The notes under the pieces are model-generated. The model saw nothing but the letters and a program-made list of their open reading frames with translations. It was not told the origin of the DNA and did no database searches. From assembly GCA_038030265.1 (NCBI GenBank), contig CM075941.1, positions 13,826,001 through 13,890,000 of the forward strand: 64,000 bases of DNA, read 5' to 3'. Positions 22,211 to 34,199 of the stretch are shown here, piece by piece; position 1 is the first letter of the stretch; each line of letters opens with the position of its first letter. Origin of the DNA: Corythucha ciliata. Its lineage: Eukaryota; Arthropoda; Insecta; Hemiptera; Tingidae. A program made the position numbers and the translations under genes.

Positions 22211-23463
22211 CTAAAAATCTCTCTGTTGGCATCTTTAAAAACTTTTGGGGGACTTTTTCTGAACGGGTGCCGGGAGGCGCGGTGGCGGTGCAACCACTCT
22301 CCCTATCACGTCAGTACGCTACTGGTACTCGCCCCCCCCCTTTTTTTTTAGCTTGTTCTCTTCGTAGACCCTGGTTTGGGCTACTTCTGGAGGCTGCAGT
22401 ACACGCTGCATCGCGGTAAGAATTGACAAAATTCACTACGCACAGTGATTTTGGCTATTAGTACAGGATATAAAGCTTTTAAAAAGGCAGAATAGCGGAA
22501 AAATTCGGCCTAACTTTAAATGTGGCTTAAAAAAGTATTGGGTCCTTACCTAAAAGTGGAAATCATCCATGATGACTATAACCTACCGAGGAAAATAAAA
22601 AATTGTTTAAAAATTGATGAAATCTCATATCTAGGGGTGTCTCGCCATTGGGAGTTCGAAAATCAAAACGGATTTTGGGTCTGACGAGCTATTAAGTGGG
22701 TTCTCCACGTGATTCCGGCGATATTGGCCGCTTTGCCCATAATTTTCAATTCGAGAATCGGAGATTTTCTTTATTTTAACTTTTTTTCCCGGGTTAAATT
22801 GATGGTTTCTGGGCCAATTTATGATAATACGGCAATACGGTCCTTTTGCGACAGCTAGGAAGCTCCTCAAACCCCCCTCAGAAGATGAGGGGGTGCACGT
22901 ATATGTATACACCGCGCTGCGGTGGATTCTCAATCGCGCACGTTCTTTTGATTACTTTCTTCTTTTTCTTTTTTTTTTTTTAAAGTAAAAACGCAGCACC
23001 GCAGGAGGGTGGCCAATCGTCGCTGCTATCACCCCCCTCCTGCACCGCCACTCCATTGCTAACCCCACCAATCAGTGCTATAACCATGATTGCATGAGTC
23101 GGTGGCAAAAGAAGCAATTAAAAACCGTCTACATTAATATAGCGTGTCATTTACAGTTGAGTCCTGTACAATTAAACACGAGTTGAGGCAATAACAAATA
23201 AGATGATTGACAAAAAAAAAACACCTACCTCCCAAGTTTCAATTTAATTGATCATTTAACTTCTTTTTCGAGCCTTAGCAAATTTTAACTCATCCAATTG
23301 AAAAAAAAAAGTGGTGGTGGGGGGGGGGCTCCTTTATTTGCACAGCGCTCCCCAGAGATTCTGTCAGGTGACTAGACTTGAAAGAAACAAAATCCTTCGG
23401 CCGCGCTTAACGCACACACACAAAAGTGACTCGATGACACAATTTAGAAATTATCTTCAGTAC
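22211..23463. other. Spacer without a supported gene
   Basis: Mixed unique sequence with C and G runs. A small palindrome-rich spot lies at 22,894-22,922 (CACGTATATGTATACACCGC). No exon is supported. Confidence 0.4.
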
Positions 23464-23579
23464 CTGCTAAGTAAGGTCTGTGATTGTGTCCGATGGGTGT
23501 GGGACCCGAGAGAGCGGCTAGCTGGGTGGGGGGGAGGAGAGGAGATGGAAGACGTCGGCACTTCAATAAGATCCTGGAG
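23464..23579 (-). CDS. Candidate internal exon of unknown gene
   Basis: On the minus strand a strong acceptor (CCTTTTTTTTTCAGTTTTTCAG) is followed by 116 open bases and a donor (TTAGCAG|GTACTG). The frame starting at the acceptor reads LQDLIEVPTSSISSPPPHPA and then SRSLGSHTHRTQSQTLLS. It is Ser/Pro/His/Thr-rich, like a disordered region of a regulatory protein. A stop follows immediately in the intron, as expected for an internal exon. No family is recognised and no partner exon was found. Confidence 0.35.
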
Positions 23580-24250
23580 CTGAAAAACTGAAAAAAAAAG
23601 GCCGTACTGTGAGCGTCTTGTGTAAAGGCGTGTAGACTCCATTAGAGCGAAAAAGAAGACAAAAAGAGGAGAGGAAAAAATGAGGAGAAAACCATACTCT
23701 TTACTTCTCTTCTTCGCCCTTTCCAATACAATTAACTTGTTACTTTAAAAAACTAATATTTATGTTTGGTGGTAAACTAGGTGGAAACCGACCTGTTATT
23801 ACGGTAGGCCCCGTAGTAGGTCTGTTAGAGCAATTAGGGCCTCACACTGAGAGAAACCCCAAAGAAGAAGCTTCAAACTCTTCTCTCGGGGCCGATGAGG
23901 TCTTTCTTGGTTTCACCCCCTCCCTCCTTCCCGTCATCACTCCGTGTGGTTAGTGCGTTTAACTGAAGTTGGAGTTTCATAATCATAAAACAGATTTGAC
24001 CGCTAGATTCGCGCTTTTTCGTATTTCCCCGTTTAATTTACACTTGAAGTTGGGAAGACTATTTATGCTCTTGAAGGTTGCTTGGGTGTACAATTCAATC
24101 GATACTGATCCTTCCACGGTGCATGGGGGACAAAATTACTAATTCCGCGTTTGAGCTGATGACAGTTCAGGGTCTAGCTAGATTTCGAGTCCATTTTCCA
24201 TCAAGAAACCTCAGCTAGAGCGTCGACCCCTGCACCAACCGCGATAGTCA
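23580..24250. other. Spacer without a supported gene
   Basis: Unique-looking sequence. A 63-residue frame at 23,762-23,953 (MFGGKLGGNRPVITVGP...) has a protein-like look but no splice or domain support. Confidence 0.35.
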
Positions 24251-24790
24251 ATGTTATAGATTATCGCGAATATTCAATTTTTCTCAATTTTAGCTGTGAA
24301 TTAGCATTTTTTCTCTTTTTCGCCTCGAAATAGCGCCTTTTTTGTTGTCGCGATTCAGCGTTTTTGCTCAATTTAGCCAAGCAATGAATTACGCCTTTCT
24401 TCACCTGCAATTCATTTGCCAATTTTAGCAGAAAATTAGCGCTTTTCCCCATTTCATCCGCTAATTATCAGTTTCTCTTAATTATATATATATATAGCAA
24501 AGCTCCCAATTCCAAACGTGAATTTCCGTAAATTGTTCCCAAATTTTAGTCGTGAAGGAGTACTTTTTCTAATTTTCGTCCCGAATTAGCTAGGGGAATT
24601 ACCTATTTTTTCTTAATTTTAGCCTTGAATTACACCAATTTTCTTAGAATTTATAGCCGAGATATAGCAGTTTTTCTCATTTTAGTCGCTAATTAGCCAT
24701 TTTTATACATTTCATCCTCGAATTGGAGTTTTAATCAATTGTTGCTGCAGATCAGCGCTTTTTCTTTCTCAATTTTACAAGGCTCAACTC
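24250..24790. repeat. Family A ~30-bp degenerate tandem repeat
   Basis: GAATTAGC, TTTTTCTCAATTTTAGC and related words repeat at about 30 bp. It includes a short TA microsatellite near 24,484. Confidence 0.75.
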
Positions 24791-26110
24791 AAGGGTTTGA
24801 ATAGTCAGTCAATGTAATATTTTCAGGGCACGAATCGTCAGTTTTGCCATTTTAGAGTCAGAATGGTCAGTTTTGCCGTTTCTAGAGCGGAAGTTGGTCG
24901 TGTGGCCAGTTTTAGACTGGAAATTGCAAGTTTAGAACTTTTCTAAGAGCCAATGGTCAATTTGGCAATTTTCAGGGCAGAAATTGTCTGTTTAAGCATT
25001 TTCAAGGCACGAATCGTCAGTTTTAGCCATTTTCGGGGGGTGTAGAGTCAATTTTGCCAATCAAAGAGCGAATAGTGCATCAAGCGAATGGCTGATATAG
25101 CCATTTCAAGGGTAGTTATAATTTTGCTTTTTTTAGAGGTGAGATTCCGGTATTGCAAATTTAACCTTTTCCGAGGTGCGAATGGTCAGTTTGGCAATTT
25201 TAGGGACAGGAAATCGTCATTGCGCAATTTTCAAGGCGCGAATTGTCAGTGAAGCTTTTTTTTAGGGCACATATAACGTCAGTTTTGCCGATTTTATGGT
25301 TTGAATTCCCAGTTTTGCTATTTTTAGGGCTTGTAGAGTGAGTTTTGTGGAATTAATGGGACGTGAGTCTGTAGTGCGTCAAGCCAAAGGTGAGAACGAT
25401 CAATTAAGCCACTTTTGGCGCCCGAATGGTCGATTTTGTAATTTTTGGAGCAGAAATCTCTGCCGGCCAGGCATTACCAGGCAATTGTCAGTTAATCCTC
25501 TACATTAGGGCTCTTAAACTCGTAGTTTGGACTGTTTCAGAGCGGTAAATGCCCATTTGGCTATTTTAAGTACATACATACATAATCAATAACGCGCGAA
25601 TCGGCAGTTTTACCATTTTCAGAACGCAAATGGTCAAGTCAAGGCGCGAATGGTCAGTTTGGCCATTCTTGGTGCGCGAATGCTCGATTTTACAATTCAC
25701 AGGACAGGAACTATCGGTTTAGGCTTTCCCTGGGCGTTAACAGTCAATTTAGCCGTTTTCAAGGCGCAAAAATAGTCCGTAAAGCCAAGGAGCGAATTGC
25801 CATTTTGGTCATTTTTGGCGCGCTCATGGTCCAATTAGCCATTTCAACCGTGGGAATCGTGAACTATCACGAATTTTCAGGGCCAAATGAATCGTCGGTT
25901 TAGCCATTCTTAAAGGGCGCGCGAAGTCTGTTTAGCTATTTTTAGGGCACAAGTAGTCGGTTTAGCTATTTTCATTAGGCAAATCGTCAGTTTTGCCATT
26001 TTTGTACGCCAGTGTATAGTCAGCCTAGCCGATTTTTATGGTGAGAATAGCTAATTTAGCTATTTTCAGGCAGGACTGGTTGTCAAGACATTTTCAGTAG
26101 AGCAAAGCAC
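24790..26110. repeat. Family B ~30-bp degenerate tandem repeat
   Basis: Recurring CGAATCGTCAGTTTTGCC followed by ATTTTTAGGGCG gives a ~30-bp monomer, distinct from family A but of the same length. Heavily mutated, no coding potential. Confidence 0.8.
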
Positions 26111-26279
26111 ACAATTTCTCAAGACCCTCCCTCGAGTAAATCCTGAATCCGCGCCTGGGCAGTGGAATAATACATATATTTATGCTTTAAATGATTGAAA
26201 AAAATAACGACCAATTATGGGCAAATGTAAACTATTCCTTCATCTCTCTATTGAATAGAGACGCCCATCATTCCCCATC

Positions 26280-26720
26280 ATTGAGACGCCTCTGCTACAA
26301 ACGAACGCATTTTGTCAATTTAGCAGTGAATTAGCGTTTTTTCCCAACTTCATAAATGAGCGTTTCCCTCAATTTTAGCCATGAATTAGCTGGTTTTCTC
26401 AAGTTCATCCACAAATTATCGCTTTTTCCGATTTTTTTTTTGTTTTTTGTGTTGACTAGAGGGGTTTTCTCAATTTTCGCCACGTATAGTAACGAATTAC
26501 CTCAATTTTAGACGTGAATTAGGCAATTCCTTATGCAATCCACCATCTCTTGGCGTTTTCCTCAATTTTAGCCAGGAAAAAAGCACTTTAACTCATTTTA
26601 GCCACGAAATTGCGCTTTTTCCCAATCCCAACCGGGAATCATCGCTTTTTTTTTAATTTTAAGCAAACGCCACGATTGACCACTTTTTGCCAATTTCAGC
26701 CACGAATATCAGCGCTATTA
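26280..26720. repeat. Family A ~30-bp degenerate tandem repeat
   Basis: CAATTTTAGCCATGAATTAG and GCGTTTTTTCCC-type monomers at about 30-bp spacing. Confidence 0.7.
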
Positions 26721-27210
26721 TGTTCGAAAATGTGTGAATTTTTGTTTTGAAAAGAGCCTGACGCGTGAACTTTAATTTTTAACTGGGTCAAAAGCGCGGA
26801 ACTTGTTTTTTGTAGCAGCGTAAACCGTGAAATTGCTCTTATGAGGTGAACCAGCTCTGTGAATATATATATATATTTATAATGAGCCACGACTCTACTT
26901 GAATACTGTACTTTAAAAAGAACAATAAAGAAGCTCGAAATTTCACCTTGGAGGGGGGGGGTGGAATTTGACATTTAAATCAACTGCGGTGTACTAAATG
27001 TAGGACGAGAGGATTTTTAGGTACAATTTAAGTCAAAAACCACATTTCTCGTGTGAATTACGTCATAACTCAAAAACTAATTATCCCCCTTTTGTGCTCT
27101 TTGTGGTAATTGTGAATTAGAGCAACTGGAGTTGGGAAATCGCTTTAAAAATAAATTTTGATATCGAAACTTTTTTGATGACACAAGTTCTCGCTTGAAG
27201 AATAGTTTCA

Positions 27211-27216
27211 TTTATT
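27211..27216 (-). terminator. Polyadenylation signal of Ser/Gly-rich gene, copy 2
   Basis: AATAAA on the minus strand about 130 bases after the stop at 27,341, at the same distance as in copy 1. Confidence 0.7.
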
Positions 27217-27340
27217 CCAGGAAGTAAATTTTTTCACTTTCGTTATAAGAAAAAAGTGTACAAATGCGTATGAGCCACTGTGGATTCGTCTATACGTGCC
27301 ACCACTTCCACTAATAGCAGCACACGTTTCCTGATGATTC

Positions 27341-27703
27341 TTAGGCTTCTCCTGAACTGGCTGCAGATCCACCGCCGTTACTTCCTACTGAAGCCGGCTT
27401 TGCAGCGTTGCTACCGCCAGTTGACGGTGACTCGCCGCTACTACTACCAGTTGACGGTGACTTGCCGCTACTACTGCCAGTTGACGGTGACTCGCCGCTA
27501 CTACTTCCAGCTGAAGCGGTCGGTGACTTTTTACGATTCTTTCCATTCTTGGCGAGAACCTCTGCATTGTGAAATAATGGGGTGGGGTGGGGGACAGCGG
27601 TATGTCCGCGTTATTGCACTGGCTAATTAGTAAATGAAAAGCGATAATTACCGTTAGACAGTACGACGACAACCAAGAGAAGTACGAGAAATTTCTTGAA
27701 CAT
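27341..27703 (-). CDS. Secreted Ser/Gly/Pro-rich repeat protein, copy 2 (two exons)
   Basis: Paralog of the gene at 9569-9931. Exon 1 is 27,703-27,652 and exon 2 is 27,561-27,341 on the minus strand, with a 90-base intron and the same splice sites. It also encodes 90 residues: MFKKFLVLLLVVVVLSN, cleavage likely after EVLA, the basic KNGKNRKK, then the Ser/Gly/Pro repeats. Differences from copy 1 that I can see are four replacements (Ala to Val in the signal peptide, Cys to Ser in the second repeat, Ser to Ala and Ser to Asn in the C-terminal part) and a few silent changes. No frameshift or stop arises in either copy, and the frame is kept across the intron, which fits two working genes. Function unknown; see copy 1. 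Confidence 0.85.
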
Positions 27704-27742
27704 TTCGACTGTTTTTAGTTCCTCTAGTCTCAAACTTAACTC

Positions 27743-27781
27743 GACTGATGACTTTTTCGACGATTTCAGGACTTATTTATA
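27743..27781 (-). promoter_or_regulatory. TATA box and initiator of Ser/Gly-rich gene, copy 2
   Basis: TATAAATAAG on the minus strand (27,781-27,772) and TCAGTC (27,748-27,743), spaced as in copy 1. Confidence 0.75.
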
Positions 27782-29168
27782 CCCCCAGTGTGTATTGATA
27801 GATCGGGAATGAAATTAAGAACTTTGACCCACTTTCCCAATTTGAGCAATTAGGTCTTTGGTTAATTTCTGTAAATATCGCTTTTCCCTAAATTTTTGTT
27901 AATTCATGAATAATCAGAGAAAAGCGACAAAAAATAATTGAGTATCGACCAGTGATAACAAACTGTGCTTGTGAGTTGCCAAATAGTTAAGTATAATTGT
28001 TCTATTTTTGCTATCGTTGGTCCCCCCCCCCTACCGACCACACCACTTTCGAAACTTTAGCGATGACTTCTGATCGCTTTGCCTCGTCATCGGATGGAGC
28101 GAGCAATGTCTTGGGAAGCCTCAAATCGTAATTTTTGGAGCCCTTCATCCATCGTCTATATCTTTTCAACTTGACGGATCACTAGAAATGTTGCTGTTAA
28201 TGGTTTGTTTTGAGAACCCCTTCGATACTTCTGCTGTTTTCGTTTTTCGCGTTCACGTCAATTAATTTACATGAAAAACATAAACAAGAGTTGAAAGGGG
28301 GGGGGGGCCGACTTTTGGTCTGTCGCTTTTTCTCGACCGACCTGGATGAGTGACGGCTCATATCTTGTGTCGTGATCCCTATAGATGCACACGCTAAAGA
28401 TTTTGAAAATTGAAGGGCCGATGTTCACGGCTCGGACTACCCAAAGGTTTTGACATGACGTACCCCAATAATGAGAGACGACGCGTTCAACCTCCCCCCC
28501 CTTACACTATCACTGTTATGGCGTTTTTGGTGATTTTGGTGTTCTTGGGTGTGCCCCAGGGGTGTACCGAGATATTTTGATGCCTGAAAAGTTGTCAAGG
28601 CCCCCTCATCCTTTCTCCCCCCTTTCATTCCTTCTCAAGATTTTGTTGACCTATTCTAACAATAAGTTTAGATGATGAATGGTCGGAGTGGGTATGGAAC
28701 GAGTTGCAGTGTTGCCAGATTGGACTTAAAACTGCATTTTGAGCTATTTCCGGAGGAAACACCACTGTTGAAATGGAGGAGTGATGTTGTGGGCACTGCT
28801 GGGCCAGCACCTATCAGGCCCCAGGGCGAATAACACTACGAGGCCCCTCAGTCTCTAGGATTAACAAGAAGTATAATTTTCACGAAGAGATAAACTATAT
28901 GGCTTTTTCCTTATTTTTAGCCACTAATTGGCATTATTTCTACACCCATCCGCCAATTAGCTCTTATGATCAGTTCGTAAATGGACGAATTTCTCAATTT
29001 TACCCGCGAATTAGCGCCGTTTCACAATTTTACATCCTCAAAGTTGCTCCCAGAAGCAATGATTTTATACGCAAATTGAAACTCTTTTGTTTTTTATAGC
29101 CGCGAAACAACTGTTTTTCTCAATTTTAGGCGCAAAGTAGCGCTTTAATCCCGCGAACAAGCGATTTT

Positions 29169-29820
29169 TGAGTATGAGGGGGTGGGGGGGCAGTACATGA
29201 AACTACACTGTACATGTTGATTGTCTACAGCTGAAGGCTTCAGCAAAGCAATGTCGATAGAAAATAATGGATTGGAAACAGGTTAACCAAAAAAGTTGAA
29301 AATGGCCAACATTTTTAAAACTCGTATAACGTTTGACCTGTTCAATATAATTTGTTTATGTATGTTTGTACAATTTCCAAAGATAATTAAATCCTCTAAA
29401 ACTTCCTTCCTTTAGCTTTCCCCTTGGATAAACGGTTTAGACGATATAAAAGAATGTTCAACGGAAAACGTGGAATAAAAATATTTTTTTCGGACATTTT
29501 TACTATTGCGGAGCATGTATTTCGAGAACGGTTAGGAATTAGTGAAACATGCATATGACAAACGTTTTTGATATTTATGCCAGCTTTAATTGGTTACCAC
29601 AAAAGTTTTGCCTACGATGCTCTGCTTTCGAGATATCAGTGAAAATCCAAAAAATGGTACCTTCTTTGTGCTCTCCCCACTCGGGCTCACCTCCTTAGGG
29701 GTGGGAACTTTTAGTATGTTTACCTCCTAACTAGTCCAAACATGGTTCCTGAGTCAAAATGTCTGCTTTCGCTCATTCCCTCTAGACCACCTTTTTGAAC
29801 ACTCGTTTACTGGACTACTA
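29169..29820. other. Spacer, no gene seen
   Basis: AT-rich unique sequence lying between copy 2 of the duplication and a family A array. It may be an old interspersed element but shows no inverted ends or coding motifs that I can identify. Confidence 0.4.
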
Positions 29821-30400
29821 ATTTGAGCTGAAATTTCTGTTAATTTTAAGCGCACTGATTAGCGATTTTCCCAAATTATCCGCAAACCAGCTAAGGATTT
29901 TACATTTTAGCCCCGCATTACCTGTTTCTGTCACTTTTTAGCATTGGATAGCACTTTTTCCCACTTTTAGCCACAAATAAGTTGCCTTCAGAGGCCGGGA
30001 ATTGGCGTATTTTCAAGTTTAAACACTTACTACAATTTTTCTACATTTTAGCAGGGAATCACTGTTCGATTTGAATTGGAAATTATAGTTTTTATTAGCT
30101 TTTTTTGTTACTAATTAGCGGGTTTTCTTAATTTTTGCCACATATTGGCGTTTTCTTCAGTTTTTAGCAACGAATTAGCACTTTTTCTTAATTGGAGCTG
30201 AAATTTAGCGGTTTTCTTAATTTTAGCCGCGCTAATTAGTGATTTTTTCTAAATTCACTGTGAGTTAGCGTTTTTTAAACATTTTAGCCGAAATTATAGT
30301 CTGTAAGTTGCATCGAAAAACCACGAGTGAGCGCTTTTTCGCAGTTTTAGCCACGAATAATAGCGCTTTTTTCAAACTTTTTGCCACCAACTTGCGCCAA
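29820..30400. repeat. Family A ~30-bp degenerate tandem repeat
   Basis: AATTAGCG, TTTTTCTTAATTTTAGCC and variants. Contains the marker monomer AAGTTGCCTTCAGAGGCC near 29,970. Confidence 0.75.
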
Positions 30401-32644
30401 CATCGGCAAATTAGAGTACATTCTCCATTTCATGATGCCTAAGGGGAAAAAGGACCTAAAGAAACTTGGGGATCAGCACATTTTCTTCATTTTATCCGCG
30501 ACTTTACCTCCAGTGGGCGCGAATTTTCTCAATCTGAGCCACCAGAATAGCACTTTCGTGGATTCAGTTGAAATTTCACGCTCAAACACGGTATTTGGAG
30601 CCCAGCAGTCGTTTAAAGCACAGCAGGTACGATAACCCCCCCCCCCACACGCCTTAAACTCGACTAGAGCATTCGTGGCCTTAATAAAAAAGTTGCACTG
30701 AGCTCTACTTGTTACGTCATAAAATTGGCAAATCCTACACTCCTCGCCCGAAGAATGCCTAAACTGCTGACGACTTTCGACATTAAATTGCATAATCTGA
30801 CGATATCCATACCTGAAAATGGCCAAACCGACTATTTGCTCTCCAAAAATGGCTAAACTGGCGATTCCACCATGAACCGCGAATTAGCGATTTTTCTTAA
30901 ATTTTGGTCAGGTGTGTCGTGATGCCCCGAATGAGCGCTGAAATGAAATTTTAAAATCGGTCGGATGGAATTAAAATCGCCGTCCAACCGAAGAATACCA
31001 GGCCTCCTTTTCACGTTTCTTAATGATTTTTTAGCAAAAATGACATCAACTCCAAGAGAGGGGTCATGGCCCCAGTGCCCAACCCCCTCTGGATCCACGC
31101 CTGCATTTGGACATCGACTTGCCTTAACTGATAGAGACGTTTTTCCCTTCGTTGAGTCAACGCGTTGCTGGTCCAATCTGCTGGGTGAGGTCAATAATGT
31201 CAAAGTCCAATATTGGCGTTGGCCATCTCTTGGTTGGTCGGTCGGTTGGGCAATGAGGTGAAAAATCCCCACATAGTGGCGCAGAGGGCTTTAAAAATAA
31301 GCGATGCCACATCGTCTCTACAAAAGACTGGCCTAAATGTCACTTTGAATCGCATGTTTTTTTGTTGTTTTTTTTTTTAAAGTTTCTAGGTTCGGCGCTC
31401 TCAATTACACTTCTCGATCATCAATTCATTACAAAACATACGCCCAAACTGATACGCTAGTTTCATATAGAATATTGTGAGGGAGGGGGGGGGGGAGTTG
31501 ACATATAATAACTGTGCCATGATGATGAGCATGCGTGGGTTTTGATACACCGACCCTCAGAGGATCATCTATCACTCGAATTTTTACGTGGTGTGTGCAT
31601 GTGTGTCCCTCCCAGCTTGGAGTTTACAAAACAAGTAAACGACCTCCCTAAATAAAGGTTGAATTGTGTAAGCAAAGCCCCCTCACCACCACCACCACTA
31701 CCCTCCCCCCTATCCAACCACAATGTATTTCGGGTTGCCCCGAGTCTTTTTATCGGGAGTTTTTTTTTTTTTTTTTTTAAGGGAAGCATAAAACCCTCGC
31801 ATGTTGGAGGTCCTTCGTGACAATTGAATGAAGCAGGGTGGTCACGGGGGTTTCGACGATAATGTCTTCTTACGAGCTTCTGGAACTTATTATTTTTCGA
31901 AACTCCCCAAAGTCCTCTTATGGTTTTTCCCTTCTTTTTTTTATTATTTCTTTCTTTGAGCCGACAAATCAATTTAAAATGACAATAATTCGTTGATCCT
32001 TCTTTCTCTCTCTCCAGTGTATAACTTTAATGCTGATTTAATGAATGTCTCCTTGTCAGTTTTTTATGTGCTTCATCATTCAGCTTAAAGAACTTGTCAA
32101 TATAAAGTCGAACAATTAAGTATTCCCAATATGACAGTGAAAAGGAGAGATGATGAGGGGGGGTGGATGAGAGAAGGAAAAAAAAAGATATCGACATCTG
32201 GTTAAGTAAAGAAGCATAATTATATTCTACTTTGGCCAAAGAATTCTTCATTAAAGCTATAAGGAGGCCTATAAAGATCGGTTTCTCTGTTCACCCCGTT
32301 AAGCCTTATACTGGGAAAAACGTTATTCAATGGTACCCACAAGATTGTATTCCGTTAAGTATTTAATTAGTTAGAAATGAAACGGAAAATTCTGGGAACT
32401 CGGGCAAAAAAGGGACGAAACTTTTCAAGTCACACATTTGAGGCGGATGTTCACACAAGGAGAAAAGTCGAGATTTCTTCTTTTTTTTTTTTTCTTATGA
32501 TCATACATCTTGCAAATCTAAAATCGATATCGTAGAGTCTGAAGGAATTTGTGGAAAATATTTTTTTTTCTGTTGGTAAATCAAAATACTCGAAGAAAAA
32601 CACTAGGACCCCCCTCCCCCGCTCAACAACCGTACTCCAATCAG
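30401..32644. other. Spacer without a supported gene
   Basis: Mixed sequence with many homopolymers: C10 (30,639), G10 (31,487) and T17-18 runs. A minus-strand frame near 31,900-31,780 (QKLVRRHYRRNPRDHPASF) has some protein character but ends in a poly-Lys run made by a homopolymer and has no donor. Confidence 0.4.
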
Positions 32645-33022
32645 GGGCTTCCTCTTCCACAGCCAGTGAGTACGAGTCCCCCCCTCCTCCCCGCAACACC
32701 AAACAGGAGTTAAAAGACAAAGTGTCTCGTATCCTTTTCCTTACGCCAGACAGTCTGCCTTACGAGAAAACGAGTAAGATTCCCGGAGACCGAAAAACGA
32801 GTGGAAAGAAACGTAAAAATACGAAAAAAAAAAAAAAAAAGTTTCCTTTTGAGTTCACCGACCCAAGCAGATCGATCTGATGATGAAGAAGAGAGGCGAA
32901 GGGCTCTCTTCTTGAAGAGGAGAAGTAGTGTAAAAATTCAGAGACGGTGGAGACGATTTGTCACCACTGGAGGCGGCTTGGAAGAGAGTAGTGAGAGGGG
33001 CGGCGCCATCGTACGGCCATAA
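32645..33022 (+). CDS. Candidate 3' end of a gene: two exons with an IQ-like motif
   Basis: Exon 32,645-32,773 and exon 32,871-33,022 fit together: an acceptor (ACTCCAATCAG) opens the first, the donor ACGA|GTAAGA closes it, and the 97-base intron ends CCCAAGCAG. Phase is kept across the junction. The first exon reads ...SSSTASEYESPPPPRN, then KQELKDKVSRILFLTPDSL. The second reads SDDEEERRRALFLKRRSS, then VKIQRRWRRFV, a match to the first half of a calmodulin-binding IQ motif (IQxxxR), and ends at TAA. ATTAAA lies about 70 bases after the stop. Upstream exons were not found. Read without splicing, the two parts sit in different frames around an A17 run. The family is not recognised; the charged, low-complexity composition calls for caution. 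Confidence 0.45.
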
Positions 33023-33911
33023 ACCGGCTCGGCGCCTCCGGGGTTATTGCTCCCTCCTCTCTCTTCCCTAATATCAATACCTTAAAGTGCGGAATTAAAA
33101 CAATAATTGTTACAATTTTTAGAATTTATATCGAACGCCTATTGAACAAAACCGAATACGATTACCTGTGATATTTCCTTATAACGAACGCGTAACAACC
33201 CAATTTTTTTTAAGGGCCACCATTAGAGCCCCTAAGGCTTCTACTGTAGTATAAAAATTGACACGAGAGCGCTTAATTTTCCCGTTTTATTAGTTTCTTC
33301 CCTCCCTCCGCCCACCCCCCAACCAAAGTCAGCCTTTGAACCATCAGTTTTTGTTTTTTTTTTAGTCATTTCGCTCAATAGGACTGATTAACCGCAGAAA
33401 TGTTTACGACGCTTAAGGTGGGAGGGCTCGTGTAGGTTGGAAGTCGTTAAAGTTATTTACTCTTTCGGGGTGGTAAATATTATAAGATATAAATGTATTA
33501 AAACTCGCGCGGGCTCACGCGTTTTAGAAAAACAAACTACTTCACCAACGCCGGGGTCCTGTGCGGCGCTGCTGCTGCCGCCACCACCTCCACCACCACT
33601 ATCACTACCACCACAACAACGCAACAGCGGAGGGTCTTCCAAGGATTGATGATGACTTGCTTTAGAGCATTCTTGCACGCAGTTTTGCTTGGATAAGGAT
33701 GGGAGGGTTTTTTTTTTTTTTTTTTAAAGTTCCACCGGGCTGCTGTCCATAGCGATGGCCGGCACGGCGGTGGAAAATTCGTGCGTCCCCTGGAAACAAT
33801 GCCAAAGCGGCCAAAAACAACGGAATTAAAGGGGAAACGGCTCGTTTGATCGAAAATCCGTCTCGATATTAGGATTCTCCGTACCGTAAAACCCTTATGT
33901 ATCGGTCAAAT
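33023..33911. other. Spacer with CCA/CAC-rich stretch
   Basis: Around 33,560-33,640 is a CCA/CAA-rich microsatellite-like stretch. A minus-strand frame across it reads CCGGSDSGGGGGGG but has no splice support. A T18 run follows near 33,709. Confidence 0.35.
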
Positions 33912-34132
33912 TTAAGTTTCGGCCTTATATTCACAAAAATCGTCCAGGGGGTCCATTAACCTGGTGATGTCTAAAAGTTTGGGATGCAGTTTATGAGCCC
34001 CTATGGACGTCAGAGCCTTCCGTTGTGTTGCCACCGCCCGCAAGGAATTCCATTTAGCCCCTGAAAAACGGTCAAAAGTGGCAGCAAAAACGTCGGGATC
34101 ATGGGGAAGACACCGCGGTCTACAGCTCTCGC
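33912..34132 (-). CDS. Candidate terminal exon of unknown gene
   Basis: The minus-strand frame from an AAAAATTTAG acceptor reads GESCRPRCLPHDPDVFAATF, then DRFSGAKWNSLRAVATQRKA and LHPKLLDITRLMDPLDDF, ending CEYKAET-stop. The residue mix, with Trp, Cys, charged and hydrophobic residues spread evenly and no low complexity, looks like a folded domain. Immediately upstream the sequence becomes family B repeat, as expected for an intron. No close AATAAA is seen and no family is recognised. An alternative acceptor (CTATCCACAG) lies about 50 bases upstream. Confidence 0.4.
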
Positions 34133-34199
34133 CTAAATTTTTAGAATCCCCGTGACTTGAAACTCCATGATAGGCTGTGGATAGGCTCAGTTTGGGCAT

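Larger units (their letters stand above)
27060..29168. repeat. Segmental duplication, copy 2
   Basis: Direct repeat of 9298-11,339 (see copy 1). Relative to copy 1 it has an extra stretch near 28,035 (CCACACCACTTTCGAAAC) and other small indels. The Ser/Gly-rich gene, its TATA box, initiator and AATAAA are all kept. Confidence 0.9.
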
